From an uncultured Holophagales bacterium (GTDB taxonomy: Bacteria; Acidobacteriota; Thermoanaerobaculia; UBA5066): a stretch of 5,171 nt of DNA. A model generated the notes under the pieces. That model was not told the origin of the DNA and did not search any database. It saw only the letters and a program-made list of their open reading frames with translations. The stretch spans positions 1-5,171 of the forward strand of contig CALMDF010000438.1 in NCBI GenBank assembly GCA_937864895.1, read 5' to 3'. Of this stretch, positions 1 to 4,921 are shown in pieces (position 1 is the first letter of the stretch; each line of letters starts with the position of its first letter). The translations under genes were made by a program, and so were the position numbers.

Positions 1-1506
1 GCTCTGCCAGGCGGCGCCGAGCTCGACGGCGACGACCTTCTCGGGCCGCACGTCGTCGAGGTCGTGCGGCGAGGAGACGTTCTCCTCGCCGTAGAGGAGG
101 TCGCCGCGCCCCGGCTCGCGGCTCGTCATGCCGACGGAGGCGTAGACGGAGAGCTCTCTGCCGAGGTCGCGCCGCACGCCGAGCTTCGGGTTGAGAAACG
201 TCCAGTCGACCGGGTCGACGGCGACGTCCCCCTCGTAGCGGAATCGCGCCCAGCGGAGCTGGAGGTCGCCGTAGAGGTGCCACGGCCCCGCGTCGCGCGC
301 GAGCTTCACGAACGTCGACGCCTCGCTCTTGGTCCCGCGGTTGAGCCAGTCCCTCCCGCCGTCGACGACGTCCCGCGTCCGCGTCGACCCGAAGTCGCTC
401 CCGTGAACGCCCCACGTCAGGCCGACGGGGCCGAGGGTCGTCTTCAGCGTGACCGCCGCGCCGAGATTCGTCCAGTCGAGGCCGTACTCGCGGAGCTCGC
501 CGGTGGACGAGCTCCGGAGCCGGTACCAGCCTCCCGCGTCGTTGACGTAGAGCTGTCCCGCGAGGCTCGACGTCTCCGAGAGAAAGCGCGTGTACTGCGC
601 CTGGACGAACTGCTGGCCGAAGGCGTCCCTCTCGTCGGGGCCGAGGGGGTTGTAGGTGAGGTCTTCCTCGAGGATCCACGGCTCGACCGCGTAGTAGGCC
701 GACTGCGACTTCTCGCGGCCCAGGAAGCCGAAGAGCTTGAAGTAGCCCTTCTCGCTCTCGTGAGAGAGCCCCGCGTAGACGCTCTGCTGGTCGATCGCCG
801 AGTTGTCGCGGAAGCCGTCGACCCCCTGCCAGGTTCCCCGGACGTAGGCCTTCAGCCCCGTGTCGCCGAGCCGGCCCAGCTGGTAGCCGGCGGTGGCCCG
901 CTGCGTCCCGAAGGAGCCGAGGGCGAGCCGGGCCGTCAGCTCCGGCTCTTCCGCAAGGTCGAGGCTCGCGAAGTTCACCGAGCCGACGAAGCTCGCGACC
1001 CCCGCGGCCGACGTGCCGACGCCGCGCTGCACCTGCAGGCTCTCGACCGAGCTCGCGAGGTCGGCGAAGTCGACGAAGTAAAGGGTCGAGTCCTCCGGCT
1101 CGTTCAGCGGGGCGCCGTCGAGCGTGAAGTTGACCCGGGTCGGACCCATGCCACGCATCGAGACGTACGTGTAGCCGTTCCCGAGCCCGGTGTCGGAGGT
1201 GTAGCCCATACCGGGGAGGCTGGCGAGGAGCGCGGGCATTTCCTGTCCGGCGTTCTTCTTCTCGATCTCCTCGCGCGGCACGTCGGTCCTGGTCACGGGC
1301 GTGTCGGCGTCGGCCCGGACCGCCTGGACGACGACCTCCTCTGCGCGGCGGGGGAGGACGGGCGCCTCTTCGCTGGACGGCGGCGTCGTCGCGTCGGCCC
1401 GAGGCTCTTCTCCGCGGGCCCCGGCCGCGGGAGCGAGCCAGAGAAGGGCGGCGAGCGCGATGGGCGCCGCGGGCCGCCCGCGTGTCGAAACTCTCGTGAA
1501 CGTCAT
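1..1506 (-). CDS. TonB-dependent outer-membrane receptor, probable thiamin(-related) transporter; C-terminus beyond window
   Basis: Probable energised outer-membrane uptake channel; 502 codons are visible and the rest of the beta-barrel lies past the left edge. The Sec signal peptide spans about residues 1-32 (hydrophobic IALAALLWLAPAAGA). A TonB-box-like EEVVVQA lies at 56-62, and the plug domain at about 70-185. Plug signatures include RGMGPTRVNFTLDGAPLNEP (118-137) and RGVGTSAAGVASFVGSVNF (161-179). From about 190 the chain alternates amphipathic strands rich in Tyr/Trp/Phe, as in a porin-like barrel. The ATG start follows GGAGGAGGAGG by 7 nt and opens the signal peptide. Family membership is seen directly in the sequence. 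The substrate is inferred from the TPP riboswitch in its leader, because riboswitch-linked TonB receptors of this kind are predicted thiamin transporters in other diderms. No thiamin synthesis or inner-membrane transport gene is visible; such a partner could lie further left. Receptor identity is near certain; substrate confidence is about 0.75. Confidence 0.95.
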   Translation of the reverse strand, partial: MTFTRVSTRGRPAAPIALAALLWLAPAAGARGEEPRADATTPPSSEEAPVLPRRAEEVVVQAVRADADTPVTRTDVPREEIEKKNAGQEMPALLASLPGMGYTSDTGLGNGYTYVSMRGMGPTRVNFTLDGAPLNEPEDSTLYFVDFADLASSVESLQVQRGVGTSAAGVASFVGSVNFASLDLAEEPELTARLALGSFGTQRATAGYQLGRLGDTGLKAYVRGTWQGVDGFRDNSAIDQQSVYAGLSHESEKGYFKLFGFLGREKSQSAYYAVEPWILEEDLTYNPLGPDERDAFGQQFVQAQYTRFLSETSSLAGQLYVNDAGGWYRLRSSSTGELREYGLDWTNLGAAVTLKTTLGPVGLTWGVHGSDFGSTRTRDVVDGGRDWLNRGTKSEASTFVKLARDAGPWHLYGDLQLRWARFRYEGDVAVDPVDWTFLNPKLGVRRDLGRELSVYASVGMTSREPGRGDLLYGEENVSSPHDLDDVRPEKVVAVELGAAWQS

Positions 1507-1513
1507 GGCATCG

Positions 1514-1539
1514 CCTCCTCCTCCGCGCCTCGGGCGCGG
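1514..1539 (-). promoter_or_regulatory. Receptor ribosome binding site with abutting GC hairpin
   Basis: On the minus strand a perfect stem CCGCGCC-CGA-GGCGCGG (1523-1539) runs straight into an extended Shine-Dalgarno GGAGGAGGAGG (1514-1524), overlapping it by two bases. The ATG is 7 nt further on. The hairpin could restrict ribosome access and so act as the output of the TPP switch. No clear alternative pairing partner that would make it mutually exclusive with the aptamer was found by eye. Confidence 0.5.
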
Positions 1540-1576
1540 GGGTTGAAGCGGACCCGTCGGGGACTCTCGAGGTTTG

Positions 1577-1594
1577 CGGAAGCACCCGCTTCCG
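1577..1594 (-). promoter_or_regulatory. Leader hairpin just after the TPP aptamer
   Basis: A perfect 7-bp stem with a 4-nt loop (minus strand CGGAAGC-GGGT-GCTTCCG) begins 2 nt after the aptamer P1 strand. It is followed by CAAACC rather than a run of T, so it is not a classic intrinsic terminator. It may be part of the expression platform or act as a Rho-linked or U-less stop. The hairpin is seen; the role is inferred. Confidence 0.5.
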
Positions 1595-1596
1595 TT

Positions 1597-1675
1597 TGCC
1601 GTTCCCTTCGCCGGTATGACCCGGATCAGGTTCGAGGGTTTGCTCTCAGGCCGGATCTCCGGCCACCCCTAGGCA
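1597..1675 (-). ncRNA. TPP riboswitch (THI element) aptamer
   Basis: Read on the minus strand, this has the conserved THI-box parts in order. They are the P1 5' strand TGCC, then GGGGTGG, then a perfect P3 hairpin GGCCGG-AGAT-CCGGCC. Next comes the pyrimidine-sensing CTGAGA (1645-1650), then ACCC closing P2, then GAACCTGATCCGGGTCATAC with CCGGCGAAGGGAA, matching the usual pyrophosphate-sensing P4/P5 arm. GGCA closes P1. The aptamer ends about 90 nt before the receptor start codon on the same strand. In this family TPP binding normally turns expression off by termination or by hiding the ribosome binding site. The match is close to consensus at the core positions, so identification is confident; exact P1 ends are approximate. 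Confidence 0.96.
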
Positions 1676-1688
1676 TCCGTCGGCGGGG

Positions 1689-1718
1689 AATATGGGCTGC
1701 TGGCGTGCCCCGTGTCAA
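1689..1718 (-). promoter_or_regulatory. Sigma70-type promoter for the riboswitch and receptor transcript
   Basis: On the minus strand a perfect -35 TTGACA (1713-1718) is followed after 18 nt by CATATT (1689-1694), four of six matches to TATAAT. The predicted transcription start near 1682 puts the first aptamer base only about 7 nt into the RNA, as expected for a riboswitch leader. The AT-rich -10 stands out in otherwise GC-rich DNA. Confidence 0.7.
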
Positions 1719-1766
1719 CGTCCTCGGTCCTGAGCGTCTGCCGCCGGCCTCCTCCGCGAGGGCGTC

Positions 1767-1782
1767 GCGAGCCACAGCTCGC
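1767..1782 (-). terminator. Possible terminator hairpin after the three-gene secreted-protein operon
   Basis: A perfect 6-bp stem with a TGTG loop (GCGAGC-TGTG-GCTCGC on the minus strand) sits 23 nt past the stop codon of the 130-aa gene and upstream of the riboswitch promoter. No T-tract follows, so this is at best a U-less or Rho-assisted terminator. Hairpins of this size can arise by chance in GC-rich DNA. Confidence 0.3.
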
Positions 1783-1805
1783 ACAGGACGACCCACGGGC
1801 GCGGA

Positions 1806-2198
1806 TCAGTCGTTCCCGTAGATCGTGACGATCGCCTTCTTCGACGCGCCGGGCGTCGTCTTGTACCAGAGGACGATCTTTCGGATGAAACGGTCGCCCC
1901 CCTTCAGGTCGAGCGGAAACGTGGAGGTCCCGGCCCGGATGGTCTTCCGGACGTCGAGCTTGTCGGGCTCGCCGCTCCCGTAGACGACGTGGAGGCTCTC
2001 GATCACGACGTCGGCGGCGTCGGCCTTGAGCTTGATCTGGCGGTAAGCGCGCTTGGCGGAGACGGTCACCTCGTCGCGGTCGAGGCCCTTGTCGGCCTTG
2101 ATGATGCCGAGGACCTTCCAGGCCGCGTGGGCCGGGAAGCTCGAGGCGAGCGCGAGGAGCAGGAATGTGGCGGCGAGGATCGTGCTGCGTCGGATCAT
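1806..2198 (-). CDS. Small exported protein resembling DUF2541 (YaaI-like)
   Basis: 130 aa of unknown function. A typical Sec signal peptide (MIRRSTILAATFLLLALASS, cleavage likely after AHA at 23-25) leaves a mature protein of about 105 residues, so it acts outside the cytoplasm. The mature part is predicted mostly beta, with hydrophobic strands at 57-73 and 103-113 and the segments VVYGSGEPDKLDV (71-83) and RAGTSTFPLDLKGGDRFIRK (88-107). The closing VTIYGND and overall plan recall E. coli YaaI (DUF2541), which ends in a similar IIGDD; this is memory-based similarity and only moderate. There are no cysteines, so it is not a lipoprotein. The ATG is preceded by AAAGGAAG about 10 nt upstream. 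It lies 42 nt after the DUF6515-like gene with no terminator between, so it is probably the last gene of that operon. Confidence 0.85.
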   Translation of the reverse strand: MIRRSTILAATFLLLALASSFPAHAAWKVLGIIKADKGLDRDEVTVSAKRAYRQIKLKADAADVVIESLHVVYGSGEPDKLDVRKTIRAGTSTFPLDLKGGDRFIRKIVLWYKTTPGASKKAIVTIYGND

Positions 2199-2240
2199 TG
2201 CTTTCGTTCTTCCTTTCCCTGTTCGTGAGGGGTTCGAAGG

Positions 2241-2870
2241 TTATGGCGCGCCGACGACCTGGTAGCCGGGCTCGCCGTCGGGGCCGAGGACCTCCCGGTA
2301 GGCGACGCCGCCGTACTCGTAGGCGTTCCCCTGCTGGACGTACCCCTGCGGAATGCCCGGCACGATGACGCCGGGCGGCGGGGCGACGATCCGGTAGCCG
2401 CCCGGGCCGGGCGCGTAGAACGCCCCGTTGAAGTAGTGGTACTGGACCCCGCCCCACGGCACCAGGTAGGCGCCGGGGGGGACCACGGCGACGACGGCGC
2501 CGAACGGAGGCGGGACGCAGCGGTAGCCGCCGCCGCCCGCCACGTACCAGGTACCTTCCGCGTAGTAGTAGCTCGCCCCCTGGACGACGATCGTCGTGTG
2601 GCGCGGCGGGAGGCTCCGCGTGATGGCGCCGAGGAGGGCGAGGCCGCCGAGGAAGAGCGCGCGGTCGCGGCGGGCGTCGCGGATCTCGTGGCGGATGGCG
2701 GCGCCCACTCCCGGTCGCGGCGGACGGACGGGCGGCCTGGGATGCGGCCGCGGCGGCGGCCCGGGGCGGTGGCGGATCGAGCCCGAGGAGTAGCGGCCAC
2801 GGTCCTGCGCCTCGGAGGCGGCGGGGGCGAGCATCAGGGCGAGGGCGAGCAGCGTCGTCGTCTTCTTCAC
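2241..2870 (-). CDS. Exported Pro/Tyr/Gly-rich repeat protein, DUF6515-like
   Basis: 209 aa starting at GTG, chosen because AAGGAG lies 7 nt upstream and the start opens a clean signal peptide (MKKTTTLLALALMLAPAASE, cleaved near 21). An upstream in-frame ATG at 2939 would add 23 arginine-rich residues and overlap the previous gene by 65 nt, so it is rejected. After the signal comes a Pro/Arg/His-rich linker (30-56), then a hydrophobic stretch ALFLGGLALLGAI (71-83) that could be a membrane or hairpin segment. Imperfect repeats of about 40 residues follow (95-135, 136-178, with a partial 179-209), each built as a Tyr-rich strand, GxxY, then PPxGxVVxxxPxGY. This architecture matches proteins annotated DUF6515. 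No enzyme motif is seen. It starts 4 nt after the DUF2092 stop, so the two are translationally linked, and a structural or surface role is plausible. Confidence 0.88.
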   Translation of the reverse strand: MKKTTTLLALALMLAPAASEAQDRGRYSSGSIRHRPGPPPRPHPRPPVRPPRPGVGAAIRHEIRDARRDRALFLGGLALLGAITRSLPPRHTTIVVQGASYYYAEGTWYVAGGGGYRCVPPPFGAVVAVVPPGAYLVPWGGVQYHYFNGAFYAPGPGGYRIVAPPPGVIVPGIPQGYVQQGNAYEYGGVAYREVLGPDGEPGYQVVGAP

Positions 2871-2874
2871 GGCG

Positions 2875-3717
2875 TCACTCCTTTCCGCCCGGGACCGGCG
2901 GCGCGGCGGGCGCGGCGAGCTCGACCTTCCGGTCGCCATCGCCCGGGAGGAACGTGAAGACGTAGTCGGAGAGCGCCGTTTGCGGGTACCACTCCGTGAA
3001 CGTCGCTTCGAACTGAGGAATCCCGGGCGCCTCGGAGTAGGTCAGGACGAGCTTCTTGATGAGCGGGTTGCCGTCGGCCTCGATCCAGACCTGGAAGTCG
3101 AGGTCGTCGAGGAGGACGAGGAGCTGGTGGCAGCGCTTTCCGGCGACGCGGCTCTCGCCGACGACATAGGCGGCCTTCAGCTCGCTCGCGGAGTAGGCGG
3201 CGGTCGTCACGAGAAAGTCGGAGAGGGGGACCGGGACGCCGAGCTTCTCGACGATGGTCTCGACGGCGGCGTCGTTCGGGCCGGTCACGGGGGCCTCGGC
3301 CCAGGTCCTCGACCGGAGGTCGGCGAGGACGAAGCGCTTCCCGTCGTAGGAGTAGGTCTTCCGGCCCCGGTCGCCGTCGAAGAAGACCTTGAAGCGGTCG
3401 GGGCGGCGGACGAGCGCGTCGACGCGCCCGCTCACGCGGACGCGGGTCGACTCGCCGTAGACCTCGTCGTACTCCACGTCCGCGTGGAAGGCGTAGCTCG
3501 GCTGCGCGCCGAGCCAGTCCCAGGCGGCCTTCAGGAGGGCCGAGGCCTCGGGCTCGACGACGGGCTCGGCCTCGTCGTCGACGGCCGCGGGGGCGGGCTG
3601 CGCGGGGGCCTTCGAGGCCTGGGCGGCGGCAGGGCCGGCCGCGGCGAGGAACGCGAGGGCGGCGGCGGTCGCGAGCCGGCCTCTCGGGTGCGGGCGGGCG
3701 GGTCGAACGGGACTCAT
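2875..3717 (-). CDS. DUF2092 family periplasmic protein (LolA-like fold)
   Basis: 280 aa of unknown exact role. The signal peptide has an Arg/Pro-rich n-region, hydrophobic core ATAAALAFLAAAGPAAA (16-32) and likely cleavage near AAA-QA. A Pro/Ala/Glu linker (34-58) is followed by the conserved domain from about 60 to 265. Recognised DUF2092 features are a helical start (ALLKAAWDWLGAQPSYAF), RVSGRVDALVRRPDRFKV (93-110), TYSYDGKRFVL (121-131), IVEKLGVPVPLSDFL (155-169), GKRCHQLLV (193-201), DFQVWIEADGNPLIKKLVLT (207-226) and a final PQFEATFTEW strand. The domain resembles LolA/LppX-type beta-sheet lipoprotein-binding folds, so lipid or lipoprotein handling is possible but unproven. There is one cysteine (196) and no lipobox. 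The ATG follows AAAGGAG by 5 nt. It is the first gene of a three-gene exported-protein operon with its own promoter. Confidence 0.93.
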   Translation of the reverse strand: MSPVRPARPHPRGRLATAAALAFLAAAGPAAAQASKAPAQPAPAAVDDEAEPVVEPEASALLKAAWDWLGAQPSYAFHADVEYDEVYGESTRVRVSGRVDALVRRPDRFKVFFDGDRGRKTYSYDGKRFVLADLRSRTWAEAPVTGPNDAAVETIVEKLGVPVPLSDFLVTTAAYSASELKAAYVVGESRVAGKRCHQLLVLLDDLDFQVWIEADGNPLIKKLVLTYSEAPGIPQFEATFTEWYPQTALSDYVFTFLPGDGDRKVELAAPAAPPVPGGKE

Positions 3718-3734
3718 CGAGGCTCCTTTCGGCG

Positions 3735-3780
3735 GGCTTTTCGGAAAGCCGGGCCGGAGGCCGGGCTGGCGGACCGGCCC
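3735..3780 (-). promoter_or_regulatory. Structured 5' leader of the DUF2092 operon (two stem-loops)
   Basis: Between the predicted start of transcription (about 3788) and the ribosome binding site (3723-3729) lie two perfect inverted repeats. One is a 7-bp stem GGGCCGG/CCGGCCC (3751-3757 with 3774-3780, 16-nt loop); the other is a 6-bp stem GGCTTT/AAAGCC with a 4-nt loop (3735-3750). They abut each other. They could stabilise the mRNA or regulate translation. No known riboswitch class was recognised. Confidence 0.4.
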
Positions 3781-3794
3781 CTGAAAAACCGGGG

Positions 3795-3819
3795 ACTATA
3801 CCGTATGTTTACTGTAAAC
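3795..3819 (-). promoter_or_regulatory. Promoter -10 with overlapping double-dyad operator for the DUF2092 operon
   Basis: An AT-rich island in GC-rich DNA. On the minus strand TATAGT (3795-3800) matches the -10 consensus at five of six bases. The perfect dyads ATAC-C-GTAT (3798-3806) and GTTTAC-T-GTAAAC (3807-3819) are adjacent, with centres 11 bp apart, about one helical turn. They cover the -10 and the spacer toward -35. The hexamer at normal -35 distance (GGCCGT or GCCGTT) is poor. A dimeric regulator, for example TetR-type, could bind here as repressor or supply the missing -35 contact as activator. No regulator gene is in the window. Confidence 0.6.
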
Positions 3820-3977
3820 GGCCCCGGGGCGCCGCCGGCTCGGGCCTGGGCTTCGGGGTCCTTCCGCAGGGCGAGGGCTGGGTCGAGCAGGCGCTCGCGG
3901 CCGCCTGACCGGCGGACTGCGGAGGCGCGGGCCTTTCCGCGAACTGTGGCGAGCGGGTCTGGCCCGCGGAGCAGGAT
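3820..3977. other. Intergenic stretch with no gene recognised
   Basis: This is the remainder of the 289-nt gap between the DUF2092 operon and the 173-aa exported protein gene. It is uniformly GC-rich. Minus-strand frames give no credible start with ribosome binding site, and no conserved protein is recognised. A short GCGGG/CCCGC inverted repeat occurs near 3953-3967 but has no supporting context. The open plus-strand frame across it is continuous with an antisense shadow of the DUF2092 gene. Confidence 0.5.
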
Positions 3978-3994
3978 GCGCCGGCCTCCGGCGC
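3978..3994 (-). terminator. Possible terminator hairpin after the AOR-linked operon
   Basis: A perfect 7-bp stem with a 3-nt loop (GCGCCGG-AGG-CCGGCGC on the minus strand) starts 12 nt after the TAG stop of the 173-aa gene. Position and stability suit a terminator, but the following ATCCTGC has no T-tract, so an intrinsic mechanism is doubtful. Confidence 0.4.
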
Positions 3995-4006
3995 GCCTTC
4001 AGCCTC

Positions 4007-4528
4007 CTACGGGATTCCGACCTTCAGGTCGCCCGCGTAGGTCCGCATCGGCCGTTTCCGCGTGCCGTCGTCCGTCTCGACGGTGTCCTTCTCCCACCCC
4101 TCGCCGCCGTCGACGATGGTCCACTTCATTCCCATCCCCTCGAAGGTCGCCGTCTTCCCGTCGATGGCGATGCTCGTGAGCGGGTAGGGGCGGTCGGAGG
4201 TGGGGAAGCCCATATTGAAGCCGTTCGCCCAGTTGTCGACCTGCTTGCCCGTGTCGAGGTCGTAGACCCGGTACGTCAGCGACCCCTCTTCGGGCTGGTA
4301 GCCGGGCTGGTCCTTCTGGCCCACGGCGGGGCGCGCCTTGAAGATGAGGAAGAACTGGACGCGGTTCCGGTTGCCGTCCTTGTTGTAGTCGAAGCGGTGG
4401 ACCCCGGTGTAGGCAACGCCGCCCCTCAGCTCGGGGACGTCGGCCGCGGGCGCGGGGAACGCGAAGGCGAGGGCGGACACGAGGGCGAGGCCCGCCGAGC
4501 GAACGGAACGGAAGGCCGCGAGCTTCAT
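4007..4528 (-). CDS. Exported protein of unknown function with EF-hand-like loop
   Basis: 173 aa, not recognised as a named family. A Sec signal peptide spans residues 1-29 (MKLAAFRSVRSAGLALVSAL, then AFAFPAPAA, cleavage before DVPE). The mature part is about 144 residues, beta-rich and without cysteines. Residues 47-58 read DYNKDGNRNRVQ, giving D1, N3, D5, G6 and N9 of a DxDxDG calcium-binding loop, although position 12 is Gln instead of Glu. An aromatic, Gly-rich middle (NWANGFNMGFPTSDRPYPLT, 99-118) and WTIVDGGEGWEKDTVETDDG (136-155) follow. The ATG is preceded by AAGGAGG with a 4-nt gap. Its first base is shared with the TGA of the preceding 127-aa gene (TGATG), so translation is coupled. 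A longer in-frame start at 4705 was rejected: its extension is arginine-rich, has no signal and lies inside the other gene. Confidence 0.87.
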   Translation of the reverse strand: MKLAAFRSVRSAGLALVSALAFAFPAPAADVPELRGGVAYTGVHRFDYNKDGNRNRVQFFLIFKARPAVGQKDQPGYQPEEGSLTYRVYDLDTGKQVDNWANGFNMGFPTSDRPYPLTSIAIDGKTATFEGMGMKWTIVDGGEGWEKDTVETDDGTRKRPMRTYAGDLKVGIP

Positions 4529-4911
4529 CACGCCTCCTTCTCCGCGAGCGCCTCGGGCGTCGCCGCGGCCTCGCGAACCTGTGTGACCCGCTGCCGGACG
4601 ATCACGTGGAGGCCGAGGCAGCGGTCGACGTAGCTCGCGCCGCGCGCCGCCTCCTCGCGCATCGCGGAGGCCAGCGCGGCGTCGCCGATCGTCGTCTCGA
4701 CCCACGCCGCGGCGGAGGCGAAGTCGAGGCCGGGAAGCGTCGAGGGGGCAGGCTCTAAAAGGAGCTCGAGCTCCTGGAGGCTCCGGACGTCGTTCTTGAT
4801 CAGGCCGATCGGAGGCTTCATCCGCCCGGCGCGGAGGCGGTCGGCCCAGGGGACGACGGCGAGCATCCGGGCGGCGTCGGAGGGGGAGGGAGGGGGAAGC
4901 GTCGCGCTCAT
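4528..4911 (-). CDS. Hypothetical cytoplasmic protein linked to the AOR-family gene
   Basis: 127 aa of unknown function. No signal peptide or membrane segment is seen, so it is probably cytoplasmic. The N-terminus is Pro/Ser-rich (1-10). A conserved-looking core follows with MKPPIGLIKNDVRSLQELEL (31-50) and LPGLDFASAAAWVETTIGD (59-77). The C-terminal half is helical (78-118) with a single Cys in GASYVDRCLGLH (91-102). No metal-binding cluster, nucleotide-binding loop or MoaD/ThiS-like GG tail is present. The ATG lies 5 nt after AGGAGG and 10 nt after the AOR stop, and its own stop overlaps the next start. That packing suggests it works with the oxidoreductase, perhaps as a small accessory or assembly protein; this is inference from position only. 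Confidence 0.85.
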   Translation of the reverse strand: MSATLPPPSPSDAARMLAVVPWADRLRAGRMKPPIGLIKNDVRSLQELELLLEPAPSTLPGLDFASAAAWVETTIGDAALASAMREEAARGASYVDRCLGLHVIVRQRVTQVREAAATPEALAEKEA

Positions 4912-4921
4912 CTGAGCCTCC

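Noticed and set aside
1503..1511. Tiny ATGCCATGA frame just before the receptor start
   Set aside because: Two codons overlapping the real start; probably chance. The start at 1506 has better spacing from the ribosome binding site and opens the signal peptide.
64..1821. 585-residue plus-strand open frame
   Set aside because: It is antisense to the TonB receptor and its riboswitch leader. The composition is Arg/Val/Glu/Ala-rich with no domain, typical of the mirror frame of GC-rich genes.
1669..2457. 262-residue minus-strand frame overlapping two genes
   Set aside because: It is an Arg/Pro-rich out-of-frame shadow that spans the ends of the DUF6515-like and 130-aa genes. Both of those have signal peptides and ribosome binding sites.
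3795..3818. TTTACA inside the dyad as a -35 for TATAGT
   Set aside because: The spacing is only 12 nt, too short for a sigma70 promoter; the hexamer is better explained as part of the palindrome.
2980..4179. 399-residue plus-strand open frame
   Set aside because: It lies antisense to the DUF2092 gene, then crosses the promoter gap and enters the antisense of the next gene. The protein is low-complexity and lacks a ribosome binding site context.
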